Shown in pieces: positions 1-7,304 of a stretch of DNA of 64,000 bases. Both the position numbers and the translations under genes were made by a program. Positions within the stretch are counted from its first letter, which is position 1. Every line of letters starts with the position of its first letter. This stretch comes from Brevundimonas bacteroides DSM 4726. GTDB taxonomy: Bacteria > Pseudomonadota > Alphaproteobacteria > Caulobacterales > Caulobacteraceae. Location of the stretch: NCBI RefSeq assembly GCF_000701445.1, contig NZ_JNIX01000008.1:186001-250000 (forward strand), read 5' to 3'. A model generated the notes under the pieces. That model was not told the origin of the DNA and did not search any database. It saw nothing but the letters and a program-made list of their open reading frames with translations.

Positions 1-16
1 CACTCAGACCCGGCAT
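1..16 (-). CDS. Start of next GTA-cluster gene (partial, leaves window)
   Basis: On the minus strand an ATG at 16-14 overlaps the last base of the spike-base stop codon (TGATG arrangement), and the frame stays open to the window edge, reading M-P-G-L-S. The tight coupling is typical of phage-type morphogenesis operons, so a further head or portal gene probably continues to the left. Only five codons are visible, so product identity cannot be given. Confidence 0.3.
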
Positions 17-288
17 CAGTCGAACAGCGCCACGATCGAGGTCGCTGTCGTCCCCGTCGCCAGCACCCGGCTGACCTGCACCGGCAGATAGCCGATCGGA
101 TGGGCGCTCAGCGTCACCGCCGCCCCGCCCCCGGCCGGCAGCACCCGGACATCGCCGGGCCCGCCGACATACAGGCTCTTGGCGACCGCGCTCAGATCAA
201 CCGTATCGCTGGGCGTCACCGCCTCGGCGCGCCGGGCCGGCGCCGACGCCGACGTGGCGTGGGCGGAATAGGAGTCGTTGGTGGGCAT
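16..288 (-). CDS. GTA/phage spike base protein, RCAP_rcc01079-like
   Basis: A 90-residue protein. The disordered Ser/Ala/Thr-rich N-terminus is followed by a compact beta-rich part with the motifs VTPSDTVDL, LYVGGPGDVRV and VLATGTTATSIVALFD at the C-terminus. That pattern matches, from memory, the small spike-base protein family named after Rhodobacter capsulatus rcc01079, a structural component of gene transfer agent heads. It would act in the assembled particle, not in metabolism. It lies downstream of the terminase gene on the same strand, separated from it by an inserted oppositely oriented cassette (328-803). Family membership is inferred from motif resemblance; the phage-type context supports it. 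Confidence 0.65.
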   Translation of the reverse strand: MPTNDSYSAHATSASAPARRAEAVTPSDTVDLSAVAKSLYVGGPGDVRVLPAGGGAAVTLSAHPIGYLPVQVSRVLATGTTATSIVALFD

Positions 289-327
289 GATGTTCTCCTG
301 CGTTCAATCAAAGGTCGTGTGCGCCGA

Positions 328-369
328 GGGAGTAGGGAGTAGGGAGTAGGGAGTAGGGAACAGGGAGTG
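328..369. repeat. Left heptamer array (GGGAGTA x4 plus two degenerate units)
   Basis: Four perfect tandem GGGAGTA units at 328-355 are followed by two degenerate units (GGGAACA, GGGAGTG) to 369. The array ends just before the four-helix-bundle gene. Its exact inverted counterpart, four TACTCCC units, lies on the other side of that gene, so the two arrays form terminal inverted repeats of a cassette. Confidence 0.9.
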
Positions 370-387
370 GACAGTGAGAGTTCGGGC

Positions 388-765
388 ATGGGTGAGAGCG
401 TTCGGAGCTATCGCGATCTGGAAGTCTGGAAGCGCGCCATGGATCTCGCGGTCACGACCTACGAACTGACCCGGGAGTTTCCTCGCGAGGAGCAGTTTGG
501 TCTGACCTCTCAGGCTCGACGGGCAGCGACCTCTATCGCGGCCAACATCGCCGAGGGTTATGGCCGAGCGACACGACCCGCGTACGTCAGCTTCCTCAGG
601 ATTGCCCAAGGCTCATTGAAGGAACTGGAGACCCATATTCTGATCGCCCAGCGTGTCGGCCATTGCACTTCGGCCTCAACGGATGCGCTGCTGTCCCGCA
701 CCGACGAACTGGGCCGCATGCTTCGCGACTTGATCGTAAGGCTGACCTCTCCAAAGCGGGCCTGA
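388..765 (+). CDS. Four helix bundle protein (23S rRNA IVS / S23 family)
   Basis: Encodes about 125 residues with the family signature SYRDLEVWKRAMDLA near the N-terminus, then EEQFGLTSQARRAATSI, NIAEGYGR and a C-terminal amphipathic helix. This is the four-helix-bundle family found in 23S rRNA intervening sequences and related to the Avd accessory protein of diversity-generating retroelements; its biochemical role is not established. I chose the ATG at 388, with GAGAG at 376-380 as ribosome binding site, over an in-frame GTG at 367 that lies in the repeat array. The gene runs against the surrounding GTA genes and is enclosed by inverted heptamer arrays, which suggests it arrived as a unit. 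No reverse transcriptase or variable-repeat pair is seen nearby. Confidence 0.85.
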   Translation: MGESVRSYRDLEVWKRAMDLAVTTYELTREFPREEQFGLTSQARRAATSIAANIAEGYGRATRPAYVSFLRIAQGSLKELETHILIAQRVGHCTSASTDALLSRTDELGRMLRDLIVRLTSPKRA

Positions 766-770
766 CACAC

Positions 771-803
771 TCCCTACTCCCTACTCCCTACTCCCTACTC
801 CCC
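771..803. repeat. Right heptamer array (TACTCCC x4)
   Basis: Four perfect tandem TACTCCC units at 775-802, preceded by a partial TCCC at 771-774. They are the reverse complement of the left array at 328-355 with the same copy number. The array ends one base before the stop codon of the terminase gene on the opposite strand (804-806), so the cassette boundary abuts that gene exactly. Confidence 0.9.
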
Positions 804-2039
804 TCACCCCACCCAAACCCTCGGCATCCCCCGCGCCTTCAGCACCAGCTCCGTCAGCGCCCAGACCAGGGCATCGGCCCGGTCCGGGCTGCGCCGCGTG
901 TCCTCCGAGCCGAGCGCCATCAGCTCCTCGGCCAGCTCGGGAAACTCCCCGCAGTGGACCACCCGCCCCTGTTCATACAAGGCCGCCACCGGCTCGGCCC
1001 GAGCGCGCTTGCTGCGGCTGGCATGGACCAGCCGGATGGGCGCGGCGCACCCCGCCTGTTGCAGGACAGTCCGCACCATCTCGCCGCCCTGGTTGGCCTC
1101 CGCCACCACGGCGTGGGCGCCGAACTCCTCGGCCACCGCCGCGACCCGCCGCCCCCAACCCAGAGGCGTCAGCCCGCGCGCCGACCGATCCGCCAGCACA
1201 AAGCCGCGCCCCTCCAGCCGCCCGACGGCCACGATCCCGCAGGCGTCCCCGTGCGCGCTCGCCGGCGGATCGACCGCGACAACGACCCTGTCGAGCCGAT
1301 GCGGCCGGTCTCCCCGCGCGCGGCTCAGGTCCTCGGCCCGAAACAGCGCGCCCTCGGTCTCGACCACCAGGCCGTCCAGTTCCTGCGCTTCCAGCCGTGT
1401 CCCGCCATAGATCCTGCGCACATGCGCCAGAAAACCCGGCGACAGGTTCGTAGCATTGTCCACTGTCCCGCCCCGCCGGATCTCCAGACCCGGCTCGGCC
1501 ATCAGCCGCCTCAGCGCCGGTATCGGCCGTGGCGTCGTGGTCACCACCAGCTTCGGCGCCACGCCGAGCCTCAGCCCAAACCTCAGGTTCGACAGGACGC
1601 GATCCGGCTCCCGCCAGGCGCAGAACTCGTCCGCCCACGCCCCGTGAAACTGGGGTCCGCGCAGACTGTCCGCGTCCTCGGCCGAGAAGGCATAGGCCAC
1701 GCTGCGGTTGTTCCACACCACCCGCTTGCGCCCGGCCTCCCAGCGCGGACGCTGATCCTCGGCGGCGATAGCTTTCAGGCCCGAGGGCCCCTCGACCATC
1801 ACCTCGCGCACATCGTGCAGGGCGGGTCCGACCAATGCCAGTGTCAGGTTATCCTGACTCAGCGCCAGCCTATGCAGCCAGTGCGCCCCCGCGAACGTCT
1901 TGCCCGCGCCCCGCCCACCGAGCATCAGCCAGGTGTGCCAGTCCGTCTTCGGCGGTCTCTGGTGCGGTTCGAGGTAGGGGTTCTCCGCCAGCCATCGCAG
2001 CAGGGTCTCCGCCCCCGCTGTCGCCGTCAAATTCGCCAC
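804..2039 (-). CDS. Terminase large subunit, GTA/phage type (TerL)
   Basis: DNA-packaging ATPase/nuclease of a gene transfer agent or related prophage. The N-terminal ATPase part shows Walker A LGGRGAGKT, the Walker B region with WADEFCAWRE, and the coupling motif VVTTTPRP. The C-terminal RNase-H-like nuclease has VVVAVDPPAS, VAEANQGGEMV and SPDRADALVWAL. I propose the GTG at 2039 (about 411 residues), because the in-frame sequence further upstream looks like an out-of-frame copy of the overlapping TerS-like gene; an ATG at 2117 is the alternative. The stop codon touches the right heptamer array of the inserted cassette. Product identity is firm; the start is not. Confidence 0.85.
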   Translation of the reverse strand: MANLTATAGAETLLRWLAENPYLEPHQRPPKTDWHTWLMLGGRGAGKTFAGAHWLHRLALSQDNLTLALVGPALHDVREVMVEGPSGLKAIAAEDQRPRWEAGRKRVVWNNRSVAYAFSAEDADSLRGPQFHGAWADEFCAWREPDRVLSNLRFGLRLGVAPKLVVTTTPRPIPALRRLMAEPGLEIRRGGTVDNATNLSPGFLAHVRRIYGGTRLEAQELDGLVVETEGALFRAEDLSRARGDRPHRLDRVVVAVDPPASAHGDACGIVAVGRLEGRGFVLADRSARGLTPLGWGRRVAAVAEEFGAHAVVAEANQGGEMVRTVLQQAGCAAPIRLVHASRSKRARAEPVAALYEQGRVVHCGEFPELAEELMALGSEDTRRSPDRADALVWALTELVLKARGMPRVWVG

Positions 2040-2385
2040 GCTCGATCTCGGCGGCAAACCGATCGTATCGCTCCATGACCCTGGCGCGCAGGGCTTCAAG
2101 AGCCGCGGGATCATCATCACGTCCGCCCATCTCGTCCTCGGATTGGTCGTCCTCCAGGTCCGGCCGCGACGGCTTGATCGCTTCGATGGCCACCACCGCG
2201 CGCGCCATGTTGGTGATGGCCCGCACATGGCGATCCAGCCCGGCGACGTCCTTTTCCGCCACCAGCGCCTTGCCAAGCTTTTCCTCGGCGATCTCGATCA
2301 TCCGACGCTGGTGCATCTTGCGCTCTGTGGCCCAGTCGTCGGCGCCCGCCGCGACCGTTTCGGCCTTCACCTGATTTCCCGACAT
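1870..2385 (-). CDS. TerS-like small packaging protein (GTA gp1 position)
   Basis: A helical, charged protein of about 171 residues starting MSGNQVKAET. It contains long predicted helices (MIEIAEEKLGKALVAEKDVA, then MARAVVAIEAIKPSRP) and an acidic middle. It immediately precedes TerL on the same strand, the usual place of the small terminase or gp1 gene. Its reading frame runs about 170 bases into TerL before a stop, and that last third looks like a shadow of TerL coding sequence. So either the gene truly ends in a long overlap, or a frameshift has removed its normal stop. The start at 2385 lacks a strong ribosome binding site. Function is assigned from position and helix content only. Confidence 0.5.
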   Translation of the reverse strand: MSGNQVKAETVAAGADDWATERKMHQRRMIEIAEEKLGKALVAEKDVAGLDRHVRAITNMARAVVAIEAIKPSRPDLEDDQSEDEMGGRDDDPAALEALRARVMERYDRFAAEIERGEFDGDSGGGDPAAMAGGEPLPRTAPETAEDGLAHLADARWAGRGQDVRGGALAA

Positions 2386-2512
2386 GCCCACATCATAGGG
2401 GATCGGCGCATGCGGGCGCATTCAGCGCGCCAGAAATCGTTCGCCCCCTGATTTCTCAGGCGAATTCGGGGCCTCGTTGGATGATTGAGAAAAACAGCGA
2501 ACGTGTCGGGCG

Positions 2513-2896
2513 TCAGTGCATGGTCATCGGCACGGGCCCGGCCAGCGCCCACCGCGCCCGCTCGATCAGGTCCTTGGGCAGGAAGGGCTTGGCCACATAA
2601 CCGATGCAGCCCAGTCCGACGGCCTTCCTGACGATGTCGCCCTCGGTATCGGCGCTGACCATCAGGACCGGTGGCCTGACCTTCAATCGCCCGATCGCTT
2701 CCAGCACCTCAAGACCGCTCAGGCGAGGCATGTGCACATCCAGCAGCACAAGGCCGAACCGCTGGCGGTTCATCAGATCCAGCGCCGCTTCTCCGTTCGA
2801 GACCGCAGACACCTGGAACCCGGCCTGACTGAGCGCGACGTCCATGAGGTCACGCGCAGCGTCATTGTCCTCGACCACCATCACGTGAGCGCTCAT
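2513..2896 (-). CDS. Single-domain response regulator (REC only)
   Basis: A 127-residue stand-alone receiver domain. Acidic pocket VVEDND is near the N-terminus, the phosphoacceptor aspartate lies in LVLLDVHMPRLSG, the conserved Ser in LMVSADT and the Lys in YVAKPF. It has no output domain, so it should relay phosphate or act by protein contact. Its ATG overlaps the stop of the upstream hybrid kinase by four bases (ATGA), so the pair is almost certainly co-translated and this protein is the probable partner of that kinase. A 90-base gap separates it from the GTA genes. Confidence 0.9.
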   Translation of the reverse strand: MSAHVMVVEDNDAARDLMDVALSQAGFQVSAVSNGEAALDLMNRQRFGLVLLDVHMPRLSGLEVLEAIGRLKVRPPVLMVSADTEGDIVRKAVGLGCIGYVAKPFLPKDLIERARWALAGPVPMTMH

Positions 2897-5800
2897 GCGG
2901 CCCGGTCCCCGGCATTTTCGTCCATCGTGCGCGACAGGGCCTGCGCCATCGTCGCGATCAGTTCGCCGACCTGGATCGGCTTGCCGACATGGGCGTCCAT
3001 TCCCGCCGCGCAGCAGGCCTCGACCTGTTCCGGTTGGACGTTGGCCGTCAAGGCGATGACCGGCACCCGGCCGATAGACCCCGGCAAAGCCCGGATCGCC
3101 CGCGTCGCGTCCATGCCGTCCATCACCGGCATGTGCACATCCATCAGGATCAGGTCGTACGCGCCCTTGGCCGCCGCCTGCACCGCTTCAGCCCCGTTCT
3201 CGACGGTTTCCAGCTCGACATCCCAACCCGCCAGGATGATCCGGACCAGCTCGCGGTTCGCCGGCGCGTCGTCGGCCATCAGGACCTTCAGGCCGGTCGG
3301 CAGGTCGAACACGGCATCGGGCTCATCGGCATCGCCCGCCTCCGCGACCGGCAAAGGCACCTCGAACCAGAAGGTCGATCCCTCGCCCGGCCGGCTGGTC
3401 GCCCCGATCTCACCACCCATCATCTCGATCAGACGCCGGCTGATCGCCAGCCCCAGCCCGGTTCCGCCATAGACACGCGTGGTCGAGGCATCGGCCTGGG
3501 TGAACCGGTCGAACAGGGTCTCGATCTTCTCGGGCGCGACGCCGATGCCGCTATCGCTGACCGCGACCCTCAGCCGTCCTTCGCTCCAGCGCGTTTCCAG
3601 CCGGATTTCGCCCGAAACCGTGAATTTCACGGCGTTCGACAGGAAGTTCAGCAGAACCTGCCGGATCCGCCCCTCGTCGCCCATCAGGGCGATCGGCAGC
3701 GTCGTGTCCAGGTCCAGCGTCAGCGCCAAACGCTTGGCTGCGCATTGCCCCTCCACGATCGCCGCCGCGCTTCGCGCCGTCTCGGCCGGGTCGAACGGCT
3801 GCGGGTCCAGATCGAAGGCTTCCGCCTCCAGCTTGGAATAGTCCAGGATGTCGTTGATGACCCCCAGCAGGGCCTCGCTCGCCGTCGCGATACGGTCGGC
3901 ATAGCGCCGCTCGGCCTCCGGCAGGGCCGGGCTGTCCTTCAGCAGGCCCGAGAAGCCGATCACGCTGGTCAGCGGCGTCCTCAGCTCGTGGGACATATTG
4001 GCCAGGAACTCGGTCTTGGCCTTGGACGCGTGCTCTGCCGCCTCCTTGGCGGCGATCAGTTCGTCTTCCAGCGCCTTGGTCTCGGTGATGTCGCGAACGA
4101 CATCTTGGAACTCGACCGGCTGGCCGTGGTCGTCCCGGATCAGCCTGGGATGAGCCTCCAGCCATACGGTCCGGCCATCCCTGTGGATCGCGCGATAGGC
4201 CACCCGCGGCGATGGCGTGCCCTCCGGTGCCTTGGCATAGGCGGCGAAGGTCTCCAGCACCCGGGGATAGTCTTCCGGATGGATGAAGTCCGAGATCGGC
4301 CGACCGATCACCGCGTCCGCCTCATATCCCATGGCTGCCTGGACCGCCGGCGAGACATAGCGGAACACCCCGTCCAGGCCGAAGGTGGCGATGATGTCGG
4401 TGGAGTTGTCCGCCAGCAGGCGATAGCGGGCCTCGCTGGCGCGGATGATTTCCTCGGCGCGGACCTGTTCGGTCACGTCCTGGAACACGCCGTACAGGGC
4501 CGTAATCGCTCCCGTCTCGTCCCGCTCAGGGCGACACTGCGACGTCACGATCCGCTCCTCGCCGTCCTCCCGGATCAGTCGCAGCTGGAACCCCCCGCTC
4601 TCTCCGGTCTCGATCGCCCGCTGGCAGACCTCGGCGACCACCGGGCGGTCATCGGGGTGGTAACAGCCGACCGCGTCATCAAAGCTGGGATCAAAGGTCG
4701 CCCGGCTCTTGCCGTGGATCCGGTAGACCTCGTCGGACCAGGTCACGGCCCCGCTAGCGACGTCCAGCCGCCAACAGCCGACGCCCCCCAGTTCTTCGGC
4801 CATGCCCAGGGTCTCGACCAGCTCCAGCTGAACCCGTTCGGCGGCCTTGCGCGTCGTGATGTCGCGGACGTGGTCGTGGATTTCCAGAACCTTGCAGCCG
4901 GTCTCATCCCAAACCGCGCGGGGTGTCGCCTCCAGCCAGACCATCGTGCCATCGGCCCGGATCCCACGATACTCGTGGCGCGGCGGCGTCGCGCCCGGTC
5001 CGGCCTCGACATAGGCCTGGATCACGGCCTTCATCCCCGCCAGATCCTCGGCCGGAATGAAATCCTCGCATGTGCGCCCGACCATCTCGTCCGGCCGATA
5101 CCCCAGGATCGTCTCGACGGCGGGCGACAGATACAGGAACGTCCCGTCGAGGGCGTATCGGGCGATGATGTCGGTCGCCGTATCGCTCATCTCACGGAAC
5201 AGCGTCTCGCTGCGCTCCAATCTTTCCTGGGTTCTCACGATATCGGTGATGTCCTGGAACACGCCGAACAGGGCGATCGGCCGGCCGTGTTCGCCGATTT
5301 CAGTCCCGGCGCGGGTTATGACCCGTCGCTCCCCCCGGGTGGCGCTGACCAGCCGCAGTTCGAGGTCATAGCCCTCGCCCGTGGTGATGGCCCGTTCGAC
5401 ATGGGCCGCCAGGTTCTCCCGGTCCTCCGGATGGTAGTCCGACAGGACGTCAGCATAGCTGGGATCGAAGGTCTCCGGGTCGCGGCCGTGGATGCGATAG
5501 ACCGCATCGGACCAGTCGACCTTGCGGGTCACCAGATCGAAACGCCAGCGGCCCAGGCCCGCCATCTCCTCGGCCAGGCCCAGCAGCGTCATTTGCTCGA
5601 ATTGCTTCCGCTGGACCTGCACCTGATCGTAGAGGTCACCGGCCAGGCGCGCCAGATGACGCAGCATGGTCATCTGCGACGGGGTCGGCGGGTCGTGGAG
5701 CACGGTGTCCATGGCCGCGATGGCCCCGATCGGGCTGCCGGCGGCATCGCAGATCGTCGTGCCGACGAAGAATCGGATCCCGGGCTCCCCGGTCACCCAG

Positions 5801-6063
5801 GGATGCCGGCAGAACTCGGGATGTTCCAGCGCATCCGTCACCACCAGGGTCGCGTCCGGCCCCATGGCCGCAAGCCGGGCGCTGACGCTGACCTCGCGCG
5901 GCAACGCCTTCTGGCCCGTTCCGATTTCGGAGCGGAATACCGCCTGATCGTCCTCGAGTACCGACACCAGGCCGAACGGCAGGTCGAGCGCCGCACAGGC
6001 CAGCGCCGTCAGCCGGTCAAAGGACGTCGGAAGGATTTCCGGACCCGCGGGGACGCTGCTCAT
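2893..6063 (-). CDS. Hybrid sensor histidine kinase: GAF, four PAS, HisKA, HATPase, REC
   Basis: About 1056 residues without a membrane segment. An N-terminal GAF domain (about 10-150) is followed by four PAS/PAC units (about 160-275, 285-405, 417-535, 540-660), HisKA with the phospho-His at about 692 (MSHELRTPL), HATPase_c with NFLSNAVKF and GGTGLGL, and a C-terminal receiver with LILMDVHMPVMDG. PAS1 resembles PAS3 and PAS2 resembles PAS4, so the sensory region is an internal duplication of a PAS pair. The start at 6063 is preceded by AGGAGG with good spacing; open sequence further upstream is not credible. The lack of transmembrane helices suggests a cytoplasmic signal. It is coupled to the following single-domain regulator. 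Confidence 0.9.
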   Translation of the reverse strand: MSSVPAGPEILPTSFDRLTALACAALDLPFGLVSVLEDDQAVFRSEIGTGQKALPREVSVSARLAAMGPDATLVVTDALEHPEFCRHPWVTGEPGIRFFVGTTICDAAGSPIGAIAAMDTVLHDPPTPSQMTMLRHLARLAGDLYDQVQVQRKQFEQMTLLGLAEEMAGLGRWRFDLVTRKVDWSDAVYRIHGRDPETFDPSYADVLSDYHPEDRENLAAHVERAITTGEGYDLELRLVSATRGERRVITRAGTEIGEHGRPIALFGVFQDITDIVRTQERLERSETLFREMSDTATDIIARYALDGTFLYLSPAVETILGYRPDEMVGRTCEDFIPAEDLAGMKAVIQAYVEAGPGATPPRHEYRGIRADGTMVWLEATPRAVWDETGCKVLEIHDHVRDITTRKAAERVQLELVETLGMAEELGGVGCWRLDVASGAVTWSDEVYRIHGKSRATFDPSFDDAVGCYHPDDRPVVAEVCQRAIETGESGGFQLRLIREDGEERIVTSQCRPERDETGAITALYGVFQDVTEQVRAEEIIRASEARYRLLADNSTDIIATFGLDGVFRYVSPAVQAAMGYEADAVIGRPISDFIHPEDYPRVLETFAAYAKAPEGTPSPRVAYRAIHRDGRTVWLEAHPRLIRDDHGQPVEFQDVVRDITETKALEDELIAAKEAAEHASKAKTEFLANMSHELRTPLTSVIGFSGLLKDSPALPEAERRYADRIATASEALLGVINDILDYSKLEAEAFDLDPQPFDPAETARSAAAIVEGQCAAKRLALTLDLDTTLPIALMGDEGRIRQVLLNFLSNAVKFTVSGEIRLETRWSEGRLRVAVSDSGIGVAPEKIETLFDRFTQADASTTRVYGGTGLGLAISRRLIEMMGGEIGATSRPGEGSTFWFEVPLPVAEAGDADEPDAVFDLPTGLKVLMADDAPANRELVRIILAGWDVELETVENGAEAVQAAAKGAYDLILMDVHMPVMDGMDATRAIRALPGSIGRVPVIALTANVQPEQVEACCAAGMDAHVGKPIQVGELIATMAQALSRTMDENAGDRAA

Positions 6064-6118
6064 GAAACCTCCGGCCGAACGATGCTCCCAGCCTTGGCGG
6101 TAAGGTTCCAAGGTTTGG

Positions 6119-6601
6119 TTACCGGCGGCTCCCCACGCCCCGTTCCTCGACCCATTCCGACGCCTCGTAGTCCAGCGCATCCTCCGGATCGGCCAGGCCC
6201 TCTTCCGAAATCGTCTGCCCCCGGACCGAAACCCCCGCCCGGTGCACGCTCTCGGGGTCGCCCGACACCAGCGGATGCCACTCCGCCAGTCCGCGCCCCT
6301 CGTGGAGCCGCCGATAGGCGCAGGATTTCGGCATCCACTCCAGCGCCTCGATGTTCCACGGCGTCAGTTGGATGCAGTCCGGCACATGGACCTTCCGGTT
6401 GGCATAGTCCGAGCACCGGCAGGCGTCGCCGTCGAACAGCTTGCAGTGCACCTTGGTCGGAATGACCTCGCCGGTGTCCTCGTCCTCGAACCGGATCAGG
6501 CAGCACAGCCCGCACCCGTCGCACAGGCTCTCCCACTCCTCGCGGGTCATCTCCTCCAGACGCTTGGTCCGCCAGAAGGGTTGCGCCGAGACCTCGGTCA
6601 A
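6119..6601 (-). CDS. UPF0260/YcgN-like cysteine-cluster protein
   Basis: A 160-residue protein with the cysteine cluster [10 protein letters not shown] near the N-terminus and further cysteines in [22 protein letters not shown] and CAYRRL, the typical pattern of the YkgJ/UPF0260 family (possible Zn or Fe ligand site). The family starts with a conserved FWRTK-EEMT-EEWESLC stretch, which is present. The start is a TTG at 6601 overlapping the hicB stop (TTGA); the next in-frame ATG at 6550 would cut into that stretch. It is therefore translationally coupled to the HicAB module. Molecular function of the family is not established. Confidence 0.85.
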   Translation of the reverse strand: MTEVSAQPFWRTKRLEEMTREEWESLCDGCGLCCLIRFEDEDTGEVIPTKVHCKLFDGDACRCSDYANRKVHVPDCIQLTPWNIEALEWMPKSCAYRRLHEGRGLAEWHPLVSGDPESVHRAGVSVRGQTISEEGLADPEDALDYEASEWVEERGVGSRR

Positions 6602-6954
6602 ACCGCCACGGCCTTGGCCATGTCGGCATCGGCGGCCTTGCGCAGCGCCTCTTCGGCCCAGGCGTTCAGGCTGCGGCCCGATAGTTCCGCCGCCTTGGCG
6701 ACGCGGGCGTGAACCTCAGGATCCACCCGGAACATGACTTTCCCGGAATAGGGCTTGTCCGGCGATTTCCCGATCTTGGCGCAGGTGTCGATATAGTCGT
6801 CGACCGCCTCACGAAACGCCGCCTTCAGCTCCGCGACTGTGTCGGCATGGAAGCCCACGCCGTCACGAATCCCGGCGATCTTGCCGAAGAAGATCTCGTC
6901 GTCGGGATCGAAATCGACCGCCGCCGAATAGCCCCTGTACGTCATCATGCTCAT
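6598..6954 (-). CDS. hicB: HicB-family antitoxin
   Basis: A 118-residue protein with the degraded-RNase-H-like HicB domain ([20 protein letters not shown], then [18 protein letters not shown]) and a C-terminal ribbon-helix-helix DNA-binding part ([30 protein letters not shown]). It should neutralise the HicA ribonuclease and autorepress the module. It overlaps hicA by four bases upstream and the UPF0260 gene by four bases downstream, so three cistrons form one translational relay. Confidence 0.9.
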   Translation of the reverse strand: MSMMTYRGYSAAVDFDPDDEIFFGKIAGIRDGVGFHADTVAELKAAFREAVDDYIDTCAKIGKSPDKPYSGKVMFRVDPEVHARVAKAAELSGRSLNAWAEEALRKAADADMAKAVAV

Positions 6955-7205
6955 GGTTCGACACCCAGTCTGATCAGAAAGCCCCTGGCCGCCCTGACCT
7001 GATAGCGTTTGGCCTCCTTGGCTGGATGAGGCCTATGAAAAAACTCGGCTTCCTCTCCCCGCGCGAACCGCACGCGCGACCCGGAACCTTCGATCACACG
7101 ACAGCCCACGGCGACCAGCAGACTCTCGATCGCAGCCCATTCGATCGTCCCGGAAACCGGGTCGGTGAAAACCGCCTCCAGCGTCCGCTTCTGCTTGCTG
7201 TTCAT
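6951..7205 (-). CDS. hicA: HicA-family mRNA interferase toxin
   Basis: An 84-residue small basic protein with a dsRBD-like fold pattern. GCRVIEGSGSRVRF is followed by FHRPHPAKEAKRYQV, where the catalytic histidine of HicA toxins lies. It would cleave mRNA when free of HicB. Toxin-first order is usual for hicAB. The upstream region (7206-7304) is shared with the divergent ABC-F gene; it carries a direct repeat TGCAAGC at 7205-7211 and 7239-7245 that could serve autoregulation, which is speculative. Confidence 0.88.
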   Translation of the reverse strand: MNSKQKRTLEAVFTDPVSGTIEWAAIESLLVAVGCRVIEGSGSRVRFARGEEAEFFHRPHPAKEAKRYQVRAARGFLIRLGVEP

Positions 7206-7304
7206 GCAAGCGCGAACCTATGGGCGGACACGCTCCCTTGCAAGCATTTTTCGCTATCACACTCAGGTGGCCATCCGCGTCACGGTCGTCTATAGCCCCG
7301 CGCC

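Noticed and set aside
388..765. Diversity-generating retroelement, since the four-helix protein is Avd-like.
   Set aside because: No reverse transcriptase, template repeat or variable repeat is seen within reach.
328..803. CRISPR array from the regularly spaced short repeats.
   Set aside because: Units are heptamers in direct tandem without spacers, and the two arrays are inverted relative to each other.
663..6465. Very long plus-strand open frames opposite terL (471 codons) and opposite the histidine kinase (1158 codons).
   Set aside because: They are antisense shadows caused by high GC: Arg/Pro/Gln/His-rich translations without domains, lying exactly over well-supported genes.
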